This document shows positions 23,250-35,551 of a DNA stretch of 64,000 nt, in pieces. Both the position numbers and the translations under genes were made by a program. Within the stretch, counting starts at the first letter, position 1. The number at the start of each line of letters is the position of its first letter. The notes below the pieces were generated by a model. It was given only the letters and a program-made list of their open reading frames with translations. It was not told the DNA's origin and made no database searches. Origin of the DNA: Oasisia sp. SBJ-2009 (lineage: Eukaryota; Annelida; Polychaeta; Sabellida; Siboglinidae). The stretch lies in contig OZ024864.1 of assembly GCA_964017155.1 (NCBI GenBank), positions 37,032,480 to 37,096,479 on the forward strand, in the 5' to 3' direction.

Positions 23250-24296
23250 TTCCCACCCATCTCCCTCTCCTTCCCTCCCACTCCTTCCCTCTCATTCCCT
23301 TCCACCTCCTTCTCCTTCCCTCCCACCTCCCTCTCCTTTCCTCTCCTTCCCTCCCACCTCCCTCTCCTTCCCTCCCACCTCCCTCTCCTTCCCTCCCACC
23401 TCCCTCTCCTTCCCTCCCACCTCCCTCTCCTTCCCTCCCACCTCCCTCTCCGTCCATCCCACCTCCCTCTCCTTCCCTCCCACCTCCCTCTCCTTCCCTC
23501 CCACCTCCCTCTCCTTCCCTCCCACCTCCCTCTCCTTCCCTCCCACCTCCCTCTCCTTCCCTCCCACCTCCCTCTCCTTCCCTCTCCTTCCCTCCCACCT
23601 CCCTCTCCGTCCATCCCACCTCCCTCTCCTTCCCTCCCACCTCCCTGTCCATTCCTCCCACCTCCCTCTCCTTCCCTCCCACCTCCCTGTCCTTCCCTCC
23701 CACCTCCCTCTCCATCCCACCTCCGTCTCCTTCCCTCCCACCTCCCTCTCCTTCCCTCCCACCTCCCTCTCCTTCCCTCCCACCTCCCTCTCCTTCCCTC
23801 TCCTTCCCTCCCACCTCCCTCTCCGTCCATCCCACCTTCCTCTCCTTCCCTCCCACCATCCTCTCCTTCCTTCCCACCTCCCTCTCCTTCCCTCCCACCT
23901 CCGTCTCCTTACCTCCCACCTCCCTCTCCTTCCCTCCCACCTCCCTCTCCTTCCCTCCCACCTCCCTCTCCTTCCCTCCCACCTCCCTCTCCTTCCCTCC
24001 CACCTCCCTCTCCTTCCCTCCCACCTCCCTCTCCTTCCCTCCCACCTCCCTCTCCTTCCCTCTCCTTCCCTCCCACCTTCCTCTCCTTCCCTCCCACCTT
24101 CCTCTCCTTCCCTCCCACCTTCCTCTCCTTCCCTCCCACCTTCCTCTCCTTCCCTCCCACCTTCCTCTCCTTCCCTCCCACCTTCCTCTCCTTCCTTCCC
24201 ACCTCCCTCTCCTTCCCTCCCACTCCTTCCCTCCCACCTCCCTCTCCTTCCCTCCCACCTCCCTCTCCTTCCCTCCCACCTCCCTCTCCAACCCAC
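23250..24296. repeat. 21-bp near-homopurine minisatellite beside exon 4 donor
   Basis: About 50 units; on the sense strand GGAGGTGGGAGGGAAGGAGA. The first unit overlaps the exon 4 donor GAG|GTGGGT. The sense strand is almost all purine, with one T per unit. Confidence 0.95.
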
Positions 24297-24466
24297 CTCC
24301 TTTTCTGTGGCCGTGTCTTCGTGTTGCTCCTCCTCAGCTCCTAGAGTTCCCTGGCTGCGTCCTCCCTCTTCCCCAGTAAGTCCCTCTCCACCTCCCTCAT
24401 GTGGTGGAGCTGAGACTTCTGCCGTCCCACAGCCAGGTCAAGGGCTTCCAACTCAGCCCGGCGGTC
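24297..24466 (-). CDS. Copy A exon 4: coiled coil with in-frame TAG
   Basis: 170 nt, entry phase 0, exit phase 2. It reads DRRAELEALDLAVGRQKSQL and on to EDAAREL, then a TAG at 24341-24343, then ELRRSNTKTRPQKR in the same frame. The exit phase fits exon 5, so the exon itself is correctly delimited and the stop is a single-codon lesion (CAG or GAG to TAG would explain it). The donor GTGGGT is also the first unit of the 21-bp array that fills the next intron. Confidence 0.6.
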
Positions 24467-24484
24467 CTACAACACACGGTCCAT

Positions 24485-25455
24485 GGTCTCACTGGAGGGT
24501 GACTTAGAGACCCAGAGAACAGTCACTGGTCTCACTGGAGGGTGACTTAGAGACCCAGAGAACAGTCACTGGTCTCACTGGAGGGTGACTTAGAAACCCA
24601 GAGAACAGTCACCGGTCTCACTGGAGGGTGACTTAGAGACCAAGAGAAGAGTCATTGGTCTCACTGGAGGGTGACTTAGAGACCCAGAGAGCAGTCACTG
24701 GTCTCACTGGAGGGTGACTTAGAGACCCAGAGAGCAATCACTGGTCTCTCTGGAGGGTGACATAGAGACCCAGAGAACAGTCACTGGTCTCACTGGAGGG
24801 TGACTTAGAGACCCAGAGAGCAATCACTGGTCTCACTGGAGGGTGACTTAGAGACCCAGAGAACAGTCACTGGTCTCACTGGAGGGTGACTAAGAGACCC
24901 AGAGAGCAATCACTGGTCTCACTGGAGGGTGACTTAGAGACCCGGAGAAGAGTCATTGGTCTCACTGGAGGGTGACTTAGAGACCCAGAGAACAGTCACC
25001 GGTCTCACTGGAGGGTGACTTAGAGACCCACAGAAGAGTCATTGGTCTCACTGGAGGGTGACTTAGAGACCCAGAGAGCAGTCACTGGTCTCACTGGAGG
25101 GTGACTTAGAGACCCAGAGAAGAGTCATTGGTCTCACTGGAGGGTGACTTAGAGACCCAGAGAACAGTCACCAGTCTCACTGGAGGGTGACTTAGAGACC
25201 CAGAGAACAGTCACTGGTCTCACTGGAGGGTGACTTAGAGACCCAGAGAGCAATCACTGGTCTCACTGGAGGGTGACTTAGAGACCCAGAGAACAGTCAC
25301 TGGTCTCACTGGAGGGTGACTTAGAAACCCAGAGAGCAATCACTGGTATCACTGGAGGGTGACTTAGAGACCCAGAGAACAGTCACTGGTCTCACTGGAG
25401 GGTGACTTAGAGACCCAGAGAACAGTCACCAGTTTCACTGGAGGGTGACTTAGAG
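24485..25455. repeat. 43-bp minisatellite GGTCTCACTGGAGGGTGACT
   Basis: About 22 units ending TTAGAGACCCAGAGAACAGT, starting 19 bp from the exon 4 acceptor. Confidence 0.95.
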
Positions 25456-25915
25456 CATTTTGCTGTAATTTATTCATTTTTTTGTCGCAATTAATTAATT
25501 GAACTTCTTTTATATCTCTATTTTACATTATAATTTATTATTTTAACTTTTAAACTAACAACATTAATTTATGTATTTATATTGTTTAATTTGTCTTATT
25601 TTCCAGTATGTGTCTATGTTAAGTGCTATGAATTCTCTGGATATGGCACTATGCAAAATAAACTTTATTATTATTATAGAACTCACATTCAACGAACGTT
25701 TTCAAAACAGTGATATTGCTGCTGCGATATCCCTGGGACATTATTACTGTGACACATTATGAAGTATCCTTTTGGCACATCCTGGTGTTGACAGGTTTCA
25801 CTATATGTAATGCAAAGATCAGTTTTGACATCACATGAATGCACAAAAGTGCGGAAATTTACTGCAAAAAGTCCTTTTTTATTACTTGAGTTTTATCTCA
25901 GGTGTTTTAAAAATA
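25455..25915 (+). repeat. First of two direct repeats around exon 3
   Basis: Carries the TACAAAATAAA-type repeat followed by a block containing TGACACATTATGAAGTATCC and TTTTATCTCAGGTGTTT. Both blocks recur at about 26,450-26,772 in the same order. Confidence 0.6.
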
Positions 25916-26118
25916 TGTCTGCAAGCACTTAGCTTAACTGCTACATTGCCAAGTTAAACATTTAAAGTAAGGTTAAAACTCTTACTTTACTTTTATGTTT
26001 AGTGTCTTCAGCAAAGGAAAACATTTCTATATAGATTGTATCGATAAAATAAAATGTTTTAAATTTGTCAGAAACTGTAGCACAGGCAATCCATAATTTC
26101 TTTCACATTGTCACATAC

Positions 26119-26214
26119 CTTTAGTTCCACTTTCAGTTTCTTTAGAGCTCTTCTTTCAATATCGTCAACAAACAGAACGTGACGACTTTCTTCACTGCCG
26201 GATGCAGACAGCTC
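26119..26214 (-). CDS. Copy A exon 3: start of the coiled coil
   Basis: 96 nt, phase 0 to 0, acceptor TTTAG and donor GTATG. It encodes 32 residues, ELSASGSEESRHVLFVDDIE followed by RRALKKLKVELK, which is the transition from the disordered N-terminal part to charged coiled coil. It lies between two diverged direct repeats (about 25,590-25,915 and 26,470-26,772). Confidence 0.65.
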
Positions 26215-26449
26215 CTAAAGGAACATGTCATCAACAATGTGACTTCCTCACTCATTGACGCTGGTAGTACCCTTTTGAAAGGTATAAATCACACATGCAC
26301 TGACACTATAACTGTATCTTGTAATGCTGATAGCGGTGAGCAAAAAAATATTTAACTGAGTAACAACTGAATAATGATAATATTTTTACTGAATGCTGAG
26401 TGAATCTGCACAATTCGCAGTGGGTGAAATCTGTGCATTTTCATATATC

Positions 26450-26772
26450 CGAAAACTCCTTGTTAAATTTGTCTTATTTTACTGTATGTGTCTTATGTTA
26501 AGTGCTATGATTTCTCTGGGTATGACACTATACAAAATAAACATTATTAAATTCAAGGAATGTTTTCACAACAGAAACAGCTGCTGCAATATCACTGGGA
26601 CATTATTACAGTGACACATTATGAAGTATCCTTTTGGCACATCCTCGTATTGGCGGGTTTCACTATATGTAAAGCAAAGATCAGTTTTGTTTTGAGATGA
26701 TATGAATGCGCAAGTGCGGAAATTTACTGCAAAAAGAATTTTTTTATTACTTGAGATTTTATCTCAGGTGTT
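26450..26772 (+). repeat. Second of two direct repeats around exon 3
   Basis: Diverged copy of 25,590-25,915. Exon 3 (26,119-26,214) lies between the two. Confidence 0.6.
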
Positions 26773-26812
26773 TGACAGATTACGACTCGGTGTATATCGA
26801 GGTTGGCAATGA

Positions 26813-27325
<513 letters not shown>

Positions 27326-27370
27326 ACAGATTACGACTCGGTGTATATCGAGGTTGGCAATGACACTTAC

Positions 27371-27756
27371 CTGCCGCGGGACTGATCGGAGTGCTGAACA
27401 TCACTGGGTGAGTGGTCCTGCCATCTGGTGTCGCCTGCAGGAACACCTGTCCTGGCCCCGCGATGGGGGTGGTGGTCGTGGGGGTGGACACCAGGTACTG
27501 GCCCCCAGGAGTGGCCGGGGCACGAATGTCACCCCAGCCCCCTGGGGACCAGCCCCCTGCTGGAGGACTTGCCCGGGAGCAGGGGTCGCTCCCTGGGCTG
27601 TGGGAATCATGAATCCACCAGGCGCCTGAACGAACACAGGTTGTTGATTCTGTGGGAATTGTTGTCGATTCTGTGGGAATTGTTGTTGATTCAGCTGGTA
27701 TTGTTGTTGATTCGGTTGGAATAAATCACCACCAGGTGGCGCAGTGGTGCTCTGAG
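27371..27756 (-). CDS. Copy A exon 2: Gln/Pro-rich low-complexity segment, frame broken
   Basis: 386 nt between a GCAG acceptor and a GTAAGT donor. The first part reads as a Gln/Asn-rich stretch ([18 protein letters not shown]) and then [19 protein letters not shown]. Near 27,520 the sensible reading jumps frame to [20 protein letters not shown] and onward to SPAAG. Without the jump the first frame stops at a TGA before the exon ends. This suggests a 1-base deletion in the C-rich run around 27,515-27,525. After the jump the exit phase is 1, but exon 3 needs 0, so a small exon may be missing or a second change may compensate. Confidence 0.6.
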
Positions 27757-27759
27757 CTG

Positions 27760-28760
27760 CAAACAGCGCGAGAAAAGAACACGTAAGTTCTCGTTGTCTC
27801 CTCCCTTCGGCATATGTCTATATATTAGTTTGATGTATTTATTGATTTATTTATTTTATTCATCGTCGTTAATTCTATATCATATTTAATTAACAGTTTT
27901 AATATGAATAATTTAACGTTTCTACATTTTTGTTTATCTGAAAGTTAATTTTACAGTTGTATTTATTATTATTAATATTAGTTTTAACACATAATAAATA
28001 GCTTTATATTTTATTGTACAGCGCTTTGAGCATATTTGGATACTGCGCTTTGTAAATAATAAATAATATTATTATTATTATTATATGTTGTTGTTACAAT
28101 GTTATGATCCTATGAAGTCTCATTGAACTAATCAGTCTTTTTCACAACATTTACACCAAGCCGACCTTTCTATGTTGGCACTGAGGGTGGTCACTGCAAG
28201 GGTACTTGTCGTCCTCAGTGGTTCTTTTATGTCCCAAATTGAGACAGGACTGACATTAACATGATTATCAGATTCACGATGGATACGCAGTCCCCAATTT
28301 TGAGAGCCAGGTTTTAACAGCAAATATACCATGCCTGTGCAGCTGTGCTAAAAACTACATGCCCTGCACCTCTCAGTCAAAGCTACTTTGCAGGTCCTCT
28401 TTTACAAAGCTACAACTGTCGTACATTCCATTCTCACAATTACCAAAACCTTCAGGCAACCTACTGCACCCACCTGTAATTTCGACATAACGTCAACTTT
28501 TTGAAATCCAATTATATCATGAAAATATGATAATGACAATAATATGAACATCTTTATAGGGCCGTTTTCAGCCAAAATTACTCAAAGGCGCTTTGCAGGT
28601 TTAATCATTAAAAAAACAAATCACAAATACTAATAGATTAAGATAATTAAAATCGTCATAGACACTAAAACATAAAACTGCAGTATTTTTTTAAACTACA
28701 GGTGTACGCAAAATGTATACAAATTTATATATTTATAAAGCAGTATCAAGAAATACCCCC
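27760..28760. other. Intron 1: interspersed repeat tails only
   Basis: AT-rich. It contains an AGCGCTTTGAGC-type tail at 28,010-28,085. A 60-bp block at 28,090-28,160 recurs at 29,455-29,520 (TTTTTCACAACATTTAC and TTTTTCAGAACATTTAC). Confidence 0.45.
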
Positions 28761-28763
28761 TAC

Positions 28764-29022
28764 CTCCATTAGGCAAGAGTCCATATTGGGCCCCAGCTGT
28801 TGTGACTTGAGGCATGGTTTGGTCATACCCGGGGCCGGCCATAAGTCCTGGCTGGTCAAACCCGAGTTGACCGGCATCAGTCATGTCAACCCCGTAGTGC
28901 TGGTCAGCCGGGGGAGGGGCGACTACCTGACCCCCAGCCCCATAGAAAGTAGGCACTGGTCTCCCGGAGGTAGAACTGGGCGGGGGCGGATGGCTGGGCT
29001 GGTCCAGGTAGGGAGGGGCCCC
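28764..29022 (-). CDS. Copy A exon 1: Pro/Gly-rich segment
   Basis: 259 nt, entry phase 0 and exit phase 1, after a CTTCAG acceptor and before GTAGGG. It encodes 86 residues beginning GAPPYLDQPSHPPPP and including TFYGAGGQVVAPPPADQHYG. The composition is Pro, Gly, Ala, Gln and Tyr, so it is probably disordered. Exit phase 1 joins exon 2 in frame. This is the most 5' exon found; entry phase 0 without a start Met shows that an upstream exon is missing or unrecognised. Confidence 0.65.
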
Positions 29023-29084
29023 CTGAAGGAAAGAACGCAGGTAAGAACAGGTAAGTTCTGCACTCAGCAGGGTGATCTAGACAC

Positions 29085-29430
29085 ACTCAGCAGGGTGGTG
29101 TAGACACACTCAGCAGGGTGGTCTAGTCACACTCAACAGGGTGGTCTAGACACACTCAGCAGGGTGGTCTAGACACACTCAGCAGGGTGGTCTAGGCGCA
29201 CTCGGTAGGGTGGTCTAGACGCACTCAGCAGGGTGGTCTAGACACACTCAGCAGGGTGGTCTAGACACACTCAGCAGGGTGGTCTAGTTACACTCAGCAG
29301 GGTGGTCTAGACGCACTCAGCAGGGTGGTCTAGACACACTCAGCAGGGTGTTCTAGACACACTCACCAGGGTGGTCTAGTTACACTCAGCAGGGTGGTCT
29401 AGTTACACTCAGCGGGGTGGTCTAGTCATT
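29085..29430. repeat. 23-bp minisatellite CACTCAGCAGGGTGGTCTAG
   Basis: About 15 units just upstream of the first exon found. Confidence 0.95.
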
Positions 29431-29539
29431 AGCTGGTCTGTCTACAGGTAGATTGTGTTTACAATGGTATGATCTCATGAGGTCTCACTAATCAGCCTTT
29501 TTCAGAACATTTACGAAAAGGAATACGGGAACCTTGTGA

Positions 29540-29810
29540 CAATACCTGAACCTTGTTACAATTTGGGAATCTTGTGATGATATGAAAATCTTGTGACGAT
29601 ATGGGAACCTTGTGACAAAATGGGAACCTTGTGACAATATGAGAACCTTGTGACATATGGGAACCTTGTGACATATGGGAACCTTGTGACGATATGGGAA
29701 CCTTGTTACAATATGGGAATCTTGTGACATATGGGAACCTTGTGACAATATGGGAACCTTGTGACATATGGGAACCTTGTGATAATATGGGAACCTTGTG
29801 ACATTGATAT
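29540..29810. repeat. 18-20-bp minisatellite GGGAACCTTGTGACAATAT
   Basis: About 14 units with ACATAT, ACGATAT and ACAATAT variants. Confidence 0.9.
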
Positions 29811-29814
29811 GTTG

Positions 29815-30730
29815 CTGTCTCAGGATGAAATATACTGCAGAGAGGTTAACGCAGTGTGTAACACAATGATACATGTATTTACATAAAATAAACAATTTAC
29901 ATAAAATAGTATGTACATAATTATATAAAATATAAAATTTCCAAGTCTTCCTTCAAGTCTTCAAGTGTTACTGTTATACTGCTTAAAAGTGATATTTCAC
30001 TATCCGGCAGTTGTGGTTAAAATAACAGTTTCGGGTAAATTTAGGATTAATAAAAATTCACTTAGACTTAATTATGGCTACGGTTACTTTAGGGTCAGCA
30101 TAAAACCGAAATTTGTGAAGTTCGTTTATTTAACGTCGCCTGCGATAATTTACCGATGTAGATCGCGTACGAGTTTGGCGCGAGTCTGTTTTCTTAATTT
30201 TATTCTTCACAGGAATGAAAATTATTTTATTTGTAAACTAGTATGTGTATATGTACATAGGATATGTGAGGATATGCTTGGCGGCTATAAATAAGACGTT
30301 GTTTTCATGGTTAGGTCAGAAAACCAAAAGATCGATGCGTTGTAGCCACGGCCACGGGATGACGCCGTGTCCCGGCAAGACATCCCATCCCGATACCGTT
30401 CAGTCTTCAGTATTCTAATCATATTTGAAGCCACTGAATATTCATATTCGATTCGATTCTTTTTCGAAATTTCTAGGATATTCGATTCGAATGAAAGTAC
30501 AGATTCGTCCGTTCCGCATTTCATCTTTCGCCAAATTGCCGATAACGTGCATTTTTCGTTTCGCCAATCTGTAAAAAAATTAGTGTATGGCGAAAGCCTA
30601 GCGCGAACCCAGTAATTACTGATCCCCCAATTAAGCAGCCCTTAGAGAGGCCCAGTAACACAATACAGATGCCTTGTGCATCCTTGGCTATTAGAAAGTC
30701 ATGACAAGGAAGATAACAAATCCTGCATGG
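29815..30730. other. Region 5' of copy A, no exon recognised
   Basis: AT-rich. 30,430-30,495 is rich in ATTCGATTCGA-like motifs, as in some degenerate transposons. No start exon for copy A could be found here. Confidence 0.4.
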
Positions 30731-31006
30731 GTAAATTAACACCTTAAAGAGTATATAATTCTGCTCCGCTTTTACCCACCTTAAATGTCACGGTGCTGGT
30801 TCACGTCCGCGCGGACAGCCAGTCGCTGCCACGTCCCACGAACGTCGCCCGGTACAAAATTACGCAACATATACGGGAGTGTCAGCGACCGATGTCGCTT
30901 CGATCAGAGCAGCAACTTGTATCTTGCCGCATCTATTCACGCCTCGAAGTGCTGACCCAGGGAATATCATCGGGCAACCGGAACGTGTTTATAAACACGC
31001 CGAACG

Positions 31007-31010
<4 letters not shown>
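30730..31010 (+). repeat. Segment repeated in inverted form at 47.3-47.8 kb
   Basis: Partner of the inverted copy in unit B, next to the (GT)n and poly-G tract that starts the unit. It contains the 14-bp palindrome GTGTTTATAAACAC (30,987-31,000). Confidence 0.6.
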
Positions 31011-31104
<94 letters not shown>

Positions 31105-31114
31105 GGGGGGGGGG
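31006..31114. repeat. (GT)n followed by poly-G, start of unit B
   Basis: About 78 bp of GT then G17-A-G10. Homology to unit C starts right after it. Confidence 0.9.
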
Positions 31115-32149
31115 TGTGGCGGTGTGTGTGCGTGTACGTGTGTGTCGTATTTACATTCATTGCTTACTTCTATTAGAAAACCTATGCAGCATCGATCATC
31201 TGGTTGTGTTTTACATTTTACCCCAACAGTAAATACAAATATGGGGAATAGGTGCTTTTTCTGTGACTGGATTACTCGTTGGAATAGAGGTCTATGCTTC
31301 CTTCGACCAAGTGTTAGATCAGATGCAGGCTGAATTATTATGCGATTCTTAAATATTTTAAATATCTTGCTTTTACAATTTTGAATTAGTAATGGTTTAT
31401 GAAAAATAGATATAAAATCAAATTACTTTACTAAACCGTTACGTTGCGGTTTGTGTACGTGACAATCAATTGCTGCACGTGACCTTAGTCAAGCATAACC
31501 ATTGCCAATAGTATTTATAATGGTAACGTATGGGCGGCATCATAATGCTATATCAAACTGATCCTATTTTGTGTGGACACACCGGTGATATGCAAGAGGT
31601 TACGTGACGTGATAATGTTAGTGTACGCTGCGCACGTGTTTGATGATAATATACTATATTTTTGCTCAAAAATCAGTAAGAAACTTTATATTATCGGTAA
31701 TGTCTATGCTAATATAAAGTCTTCTTCGGAAGGAGGGTGCAGATTAATACAAAAAAGAAATGTGACGATGACAACAGTATACCCACACAACACAATCTCT
31801 TACACATAAAAGCACGCTCTTTTTTTCTCCCGTTAGTCTCTCCCCTCAGTCTCCCCTCTCTCCCTCTCCTTCCTTCATCCCTCTCCTTCCCTCCCTCTAC
31901 CCCCTCACTGCATTATCAGAATAATGTTTGTTAGTGCTAATATCACCCATCTATCTAATCCCTTATATAGAATACCATTATAAAGAAGTGTCTTGGTGAT
32001 TTGGCGCAGGAATTGTGGAACAAATTATAGTGAACATTCATGCATCCGGGACATTATGTATTGTTGGAAAGTGTTTAAAGGCATATCTTTTTATTAGACA
32101 TTTCAATTAATTCAAATTGTTTTGAAATGACGGACAATGCTTTATAATT

Positions 32150-32205
32150 TCATTTTAGTGCCATACACGTTTTAATCAGTGTTTATGTTTTAGATTAATT
32201 TATAG

Positions 32206-32264
<59 letters not shown>

Positions 32265-32552
32265 CGTACACAGTTTTAGTAAAGGTTTTAATTCTATATT
32301 AATTTATATAATTTACGTACCTAGTTTTAGTAGTATTCATCTTAAAAACAGTGTTTAATTTATTTTAAATTAATTTATATAATTTACATACAAGGGTTTA
32401 CTAGTACATCTTAAAACCAAAAAATTAATATCATTTATATAAATTTATATAATTTACATTTCTATTTATTAATATACATTTAGTATATTTCTTGTGCAGA
32501 GCAACGATCAGTCATGTGGGAATTAGCGCTATATAAAAAAAACTGTATTATT
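32150..32552 (+). mobile_element. Interspersed AT-rich repeat, family with AGCGCTATATAAA tail
   Basis: Begins CACGTTTTAATCAGTG, has a (TA)n core and ends in GAATTAGCGCTATATAAA plus TTATTA-type repeats. Relatives lie at 15,826-16,235 (inverted), 26,813-27,325 (partial) and 49,846-50,275. It is a SINE-like or other non-autonomous element; class uncertain. Confidence 0.6.
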
Positions 32553-34199
32553 AATATTTAAACCGTTCAGTGTCCATTTTTAGCAAATAGATGAAAGAAA
32601 TGCACAAATGAGTAGCGCTGCAATCCGTTTTCGTTCTGATGCACAATGTGTCAGAGTGAACAAGTTTGTGAGGTTGTTTTTCTCTCTTTGTCTGTCTCTC
32701 TTCTGATTTACCTCTCCCCATCCCATCCTTTTAAAAATACTCAACATTTTCTCCCTTCCTCCCTGCTAGGCGGCCCTTCGCCGTCTCCCTCTCCCACTCC
32801 CTCACTTTCTTTATCCTCTACTATTTCCCTTCTCACTGTCCCTCTACACCCGTCTTCCTCCATACTTTCGTCAACCAATCCTTTTCAACCCTCCCGTCAT
32901 TCTAATTAAGCCGCCATTCGGTACGGTCATGGGTATTTGCACATTCGACAAGAACAGCGAAGCTACTTGTGCCATTCAAGGCAAACGTGATTTGCCCGTG
33001 TGTAATACCTGTCATGTGTTATTGTCAGTTTAACACAGACAATGCAATGTTTCACTGCCGTGGACATTCTTAGACTGACGTGCGGCCTCCGACAATGGTA
33101 TGTTCTTGGTCCCGCTCAAGAACGCACTAATTGACAATGTATAATTAGCAACATCTGTCGCGTTGAACATGGCAGTTGCTACAAACAAATGCCTTAAGCG
33201 TTCGATCGAAAGCATGGATTTGTCGAATTTTAAGTGCAGTTGTAGTCGAAATGCAGTTCTCCCGGTTTTCAGTACAAGACCAACTTCACGTGTTTACGGA
33301 TGCTTCGTTTAGGGTCGGGTGCAGCGTATCGTATGATATTCAGCAAACGATATACATTTGACGCTCTATGTGGTTTGACAGTTGGTCTCGAATGAGCTGC
33401 ACATGTTGCAGTTTGGGGAGTCATCAGACATTGGGATATACAATTAGACGCCAAAAAGAGAGCGACGACTGCTACAGACAATTGCTTTAAGGTAGGCCAT
33501 GTGTGTAATGTTGTTTTAGAACGGCAACTGTTGGTAGTACATTACATTAGTTGCCATGTGGTACATGCAGTGTCGACATTCTGTATCGCTAACATGCATA
33601 GTCAAACCAGCAAGGCATTACGGAAGACAAACATTATCATCATTATGCAAAACTGTTAGCATCGTTCTACTGTGAATATAATTATACAGATAATACATTT
33701 CTCAGTAATCAAAACATTACTTGGCAACATAGTTTATATGTAATGAATGGACCCACTTGGTGATTTGCGTCGATGTAAATCGTAGGTAAGCATTGTATTT
33801 ATTTATCAAAGAAAATAACTAATAATGTTTTAATCCACCTGTGTTTATTGTTTTAAATTATGAATTCTCGTATATCAAGGCGAGTTATATTATTCACTGT
33901 AGGGTGTACTGTATTATGTATCTGCGTTTAAAAATAATGCCTTATTTAATTTTATGAAGGAGGAAATGTCGGCGACGCCATATTGTTGCCCAACTTCCGC
34001 TATAGAACCAGGAATCTGGTTAAGTCTACATTAATAATTATAGTTATGCATGTTAACATGTTTTATGTATGATATGATATAGCATGACATATAAGCGAAG
34101 TTGTAATGTAATGCTACAAAATAAATAACGTCAGATATATCAGCTTACGTGTTTTACAAGTTGACACCACAATTTCACCAGCTAAGGCTCGGCATGGGT

Positions 34200-34424
34200 T
34201 TATAAGCAAACAAAATGGCTACCTTCTGCAACTGAGTGTTCCGACCGCACGTGGCGGAAGGGGTTACCAGTGACGCTCATCCTATGGAGGTCACAACCGG
34301 TGCGGCGAACCGGGGTTTGGGCCAGGTAATTTCCCTCCCATAGGAACACTTCCGGCGAAAGTCGGTCAGTTGTGAGGGAGTAAGGATTGTGACCAACCGT
34401 GCCAGGGAACGTTATGAGGAGCAA
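34200..34424 (-). other. Unidentified small ORF conserved between units B and C
   Basis: 74 residues beginning MLLITFPGTVGHNPYSLTTD and ending VAEGSHFVCL. The unit C equivalent (51,882-52,106) differs by one residue (Ser to Pro). Recent duplication alone explains the conservation. The segment is more GC-rich than its surroundings and could instead be part of a mobile element or a promoter. Confidence 0.25.
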
Positions 34425-34982
34425 CCGATGAGGTACCCCTGGCCGAACTAGTTACATTAGATTGTACTACAGGCTATATACCCAGTGTCTCCCACTTCCT
34501 CATTCCCTCTCTTTTGTTTTTCAAAGTTTTTTTCTTATAGGAAACAGTTATACTCGCAACAGCACATTGACTTATTTTAAGGTATATTATAAATGTTTTA
34601 ACAGCTTTAATCGTACACAACTCAGCCTCACGGTAAGCTTTAGTTAATTTGTTGTACGTACGTAAATATTATTGAAAGATATAAAACTGCTTGAACTCTC
34701 TTACATTTCAAATGTGGAACGTCCACGCCTAAGTATACGTCGCCTTGTATGTAACTACAAGGGGACGTACCTAATTATATGTTGGAATTATATTATGTTG
34801 TATTAAAAAATATTTATTTTAATATCTCTTGATATATTTCATGATTTTTTCATTCTATAGTAATAATTATAAAAAAATTCGTATATCGCGCTTATCCAAA
34901 TAACTGTTTTGGCTGGAATTATAATTGTAAAAGAATTAATACCATGCATAAAATCATCAATATTTTATTGATAGTAAATTTT

Positions 34983-35430
34983 TAAGATACAATCATTTCT
35001 ACTATACAAAATAAACTACATTGTCTTTAGTCATCAATAAGTAAATAAATATAACTATGGTATATTAATAATAGTACATTGAATGTATGAATAAATAACT
35101 GCGATCATTCATTGTTAAGATACCTTTAAAAATTAGTTTGCATAAGTTTACACAGGTATAATATTACCTAGAATAACCTTTGGTTATAATCTTTTCTTTG
35201 ATATATTCATTATTATTATTATTAATATTGTTTCTTAATAATTAAGAAACACAGTTAATACAAATACCCAGTCAGTATAATCGTGTACATTACCAACCTT
35301 TCATACGTGTACATAACACCTGCATCAACAAAACAACTATTAAATACACATAACAAAAATGTCGAACATACTTTGAACTTGCATAGTTTTCTTTTTATTA
35401 TATATAATGTAGGATTATACATACATTATT
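34983..35430. other. Segment present only in unit B
   Basis: About 450 bp between GATAGTAAATTT and the CA tract; A (450) and C (52,663) go directly from AAATTT into (CA)n. It contains a CTATACAAAATAAACTA motif like the interspersed repeat at 3,535. Confidence 0.7.
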
Positions 35431-35487
35431 CATTATTACACACACCACACGGACACACACACCCCACACACCACACAGACACACACA

Positions 35488-35551
<64 letters not shown>

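Larger units (their letters stand above)
31147..34540. other. Flank of unit B, no convincing gene
   Basis: Contains a CT-rich stretch (31,826-31,910), an AT-rich interspersed repeat (32,150-32,552), another CT-rich stretch (32,690-32,900) and mostly AT-rich DNA. A 75-codon minus-strand frame (34,200-34,424) is kept in unit C with one residue change, but nothing identifies it. Confidence 0.6.

Noticed and set aside
23068..24379. Open frames of about 400 aa rich in Pro/Ser/Leu or Gly/Glu/Arg
   Set aside because: Produced by the 21-bp near-homopurine array; no start context, splice evidence or non-repeat coding sequence.
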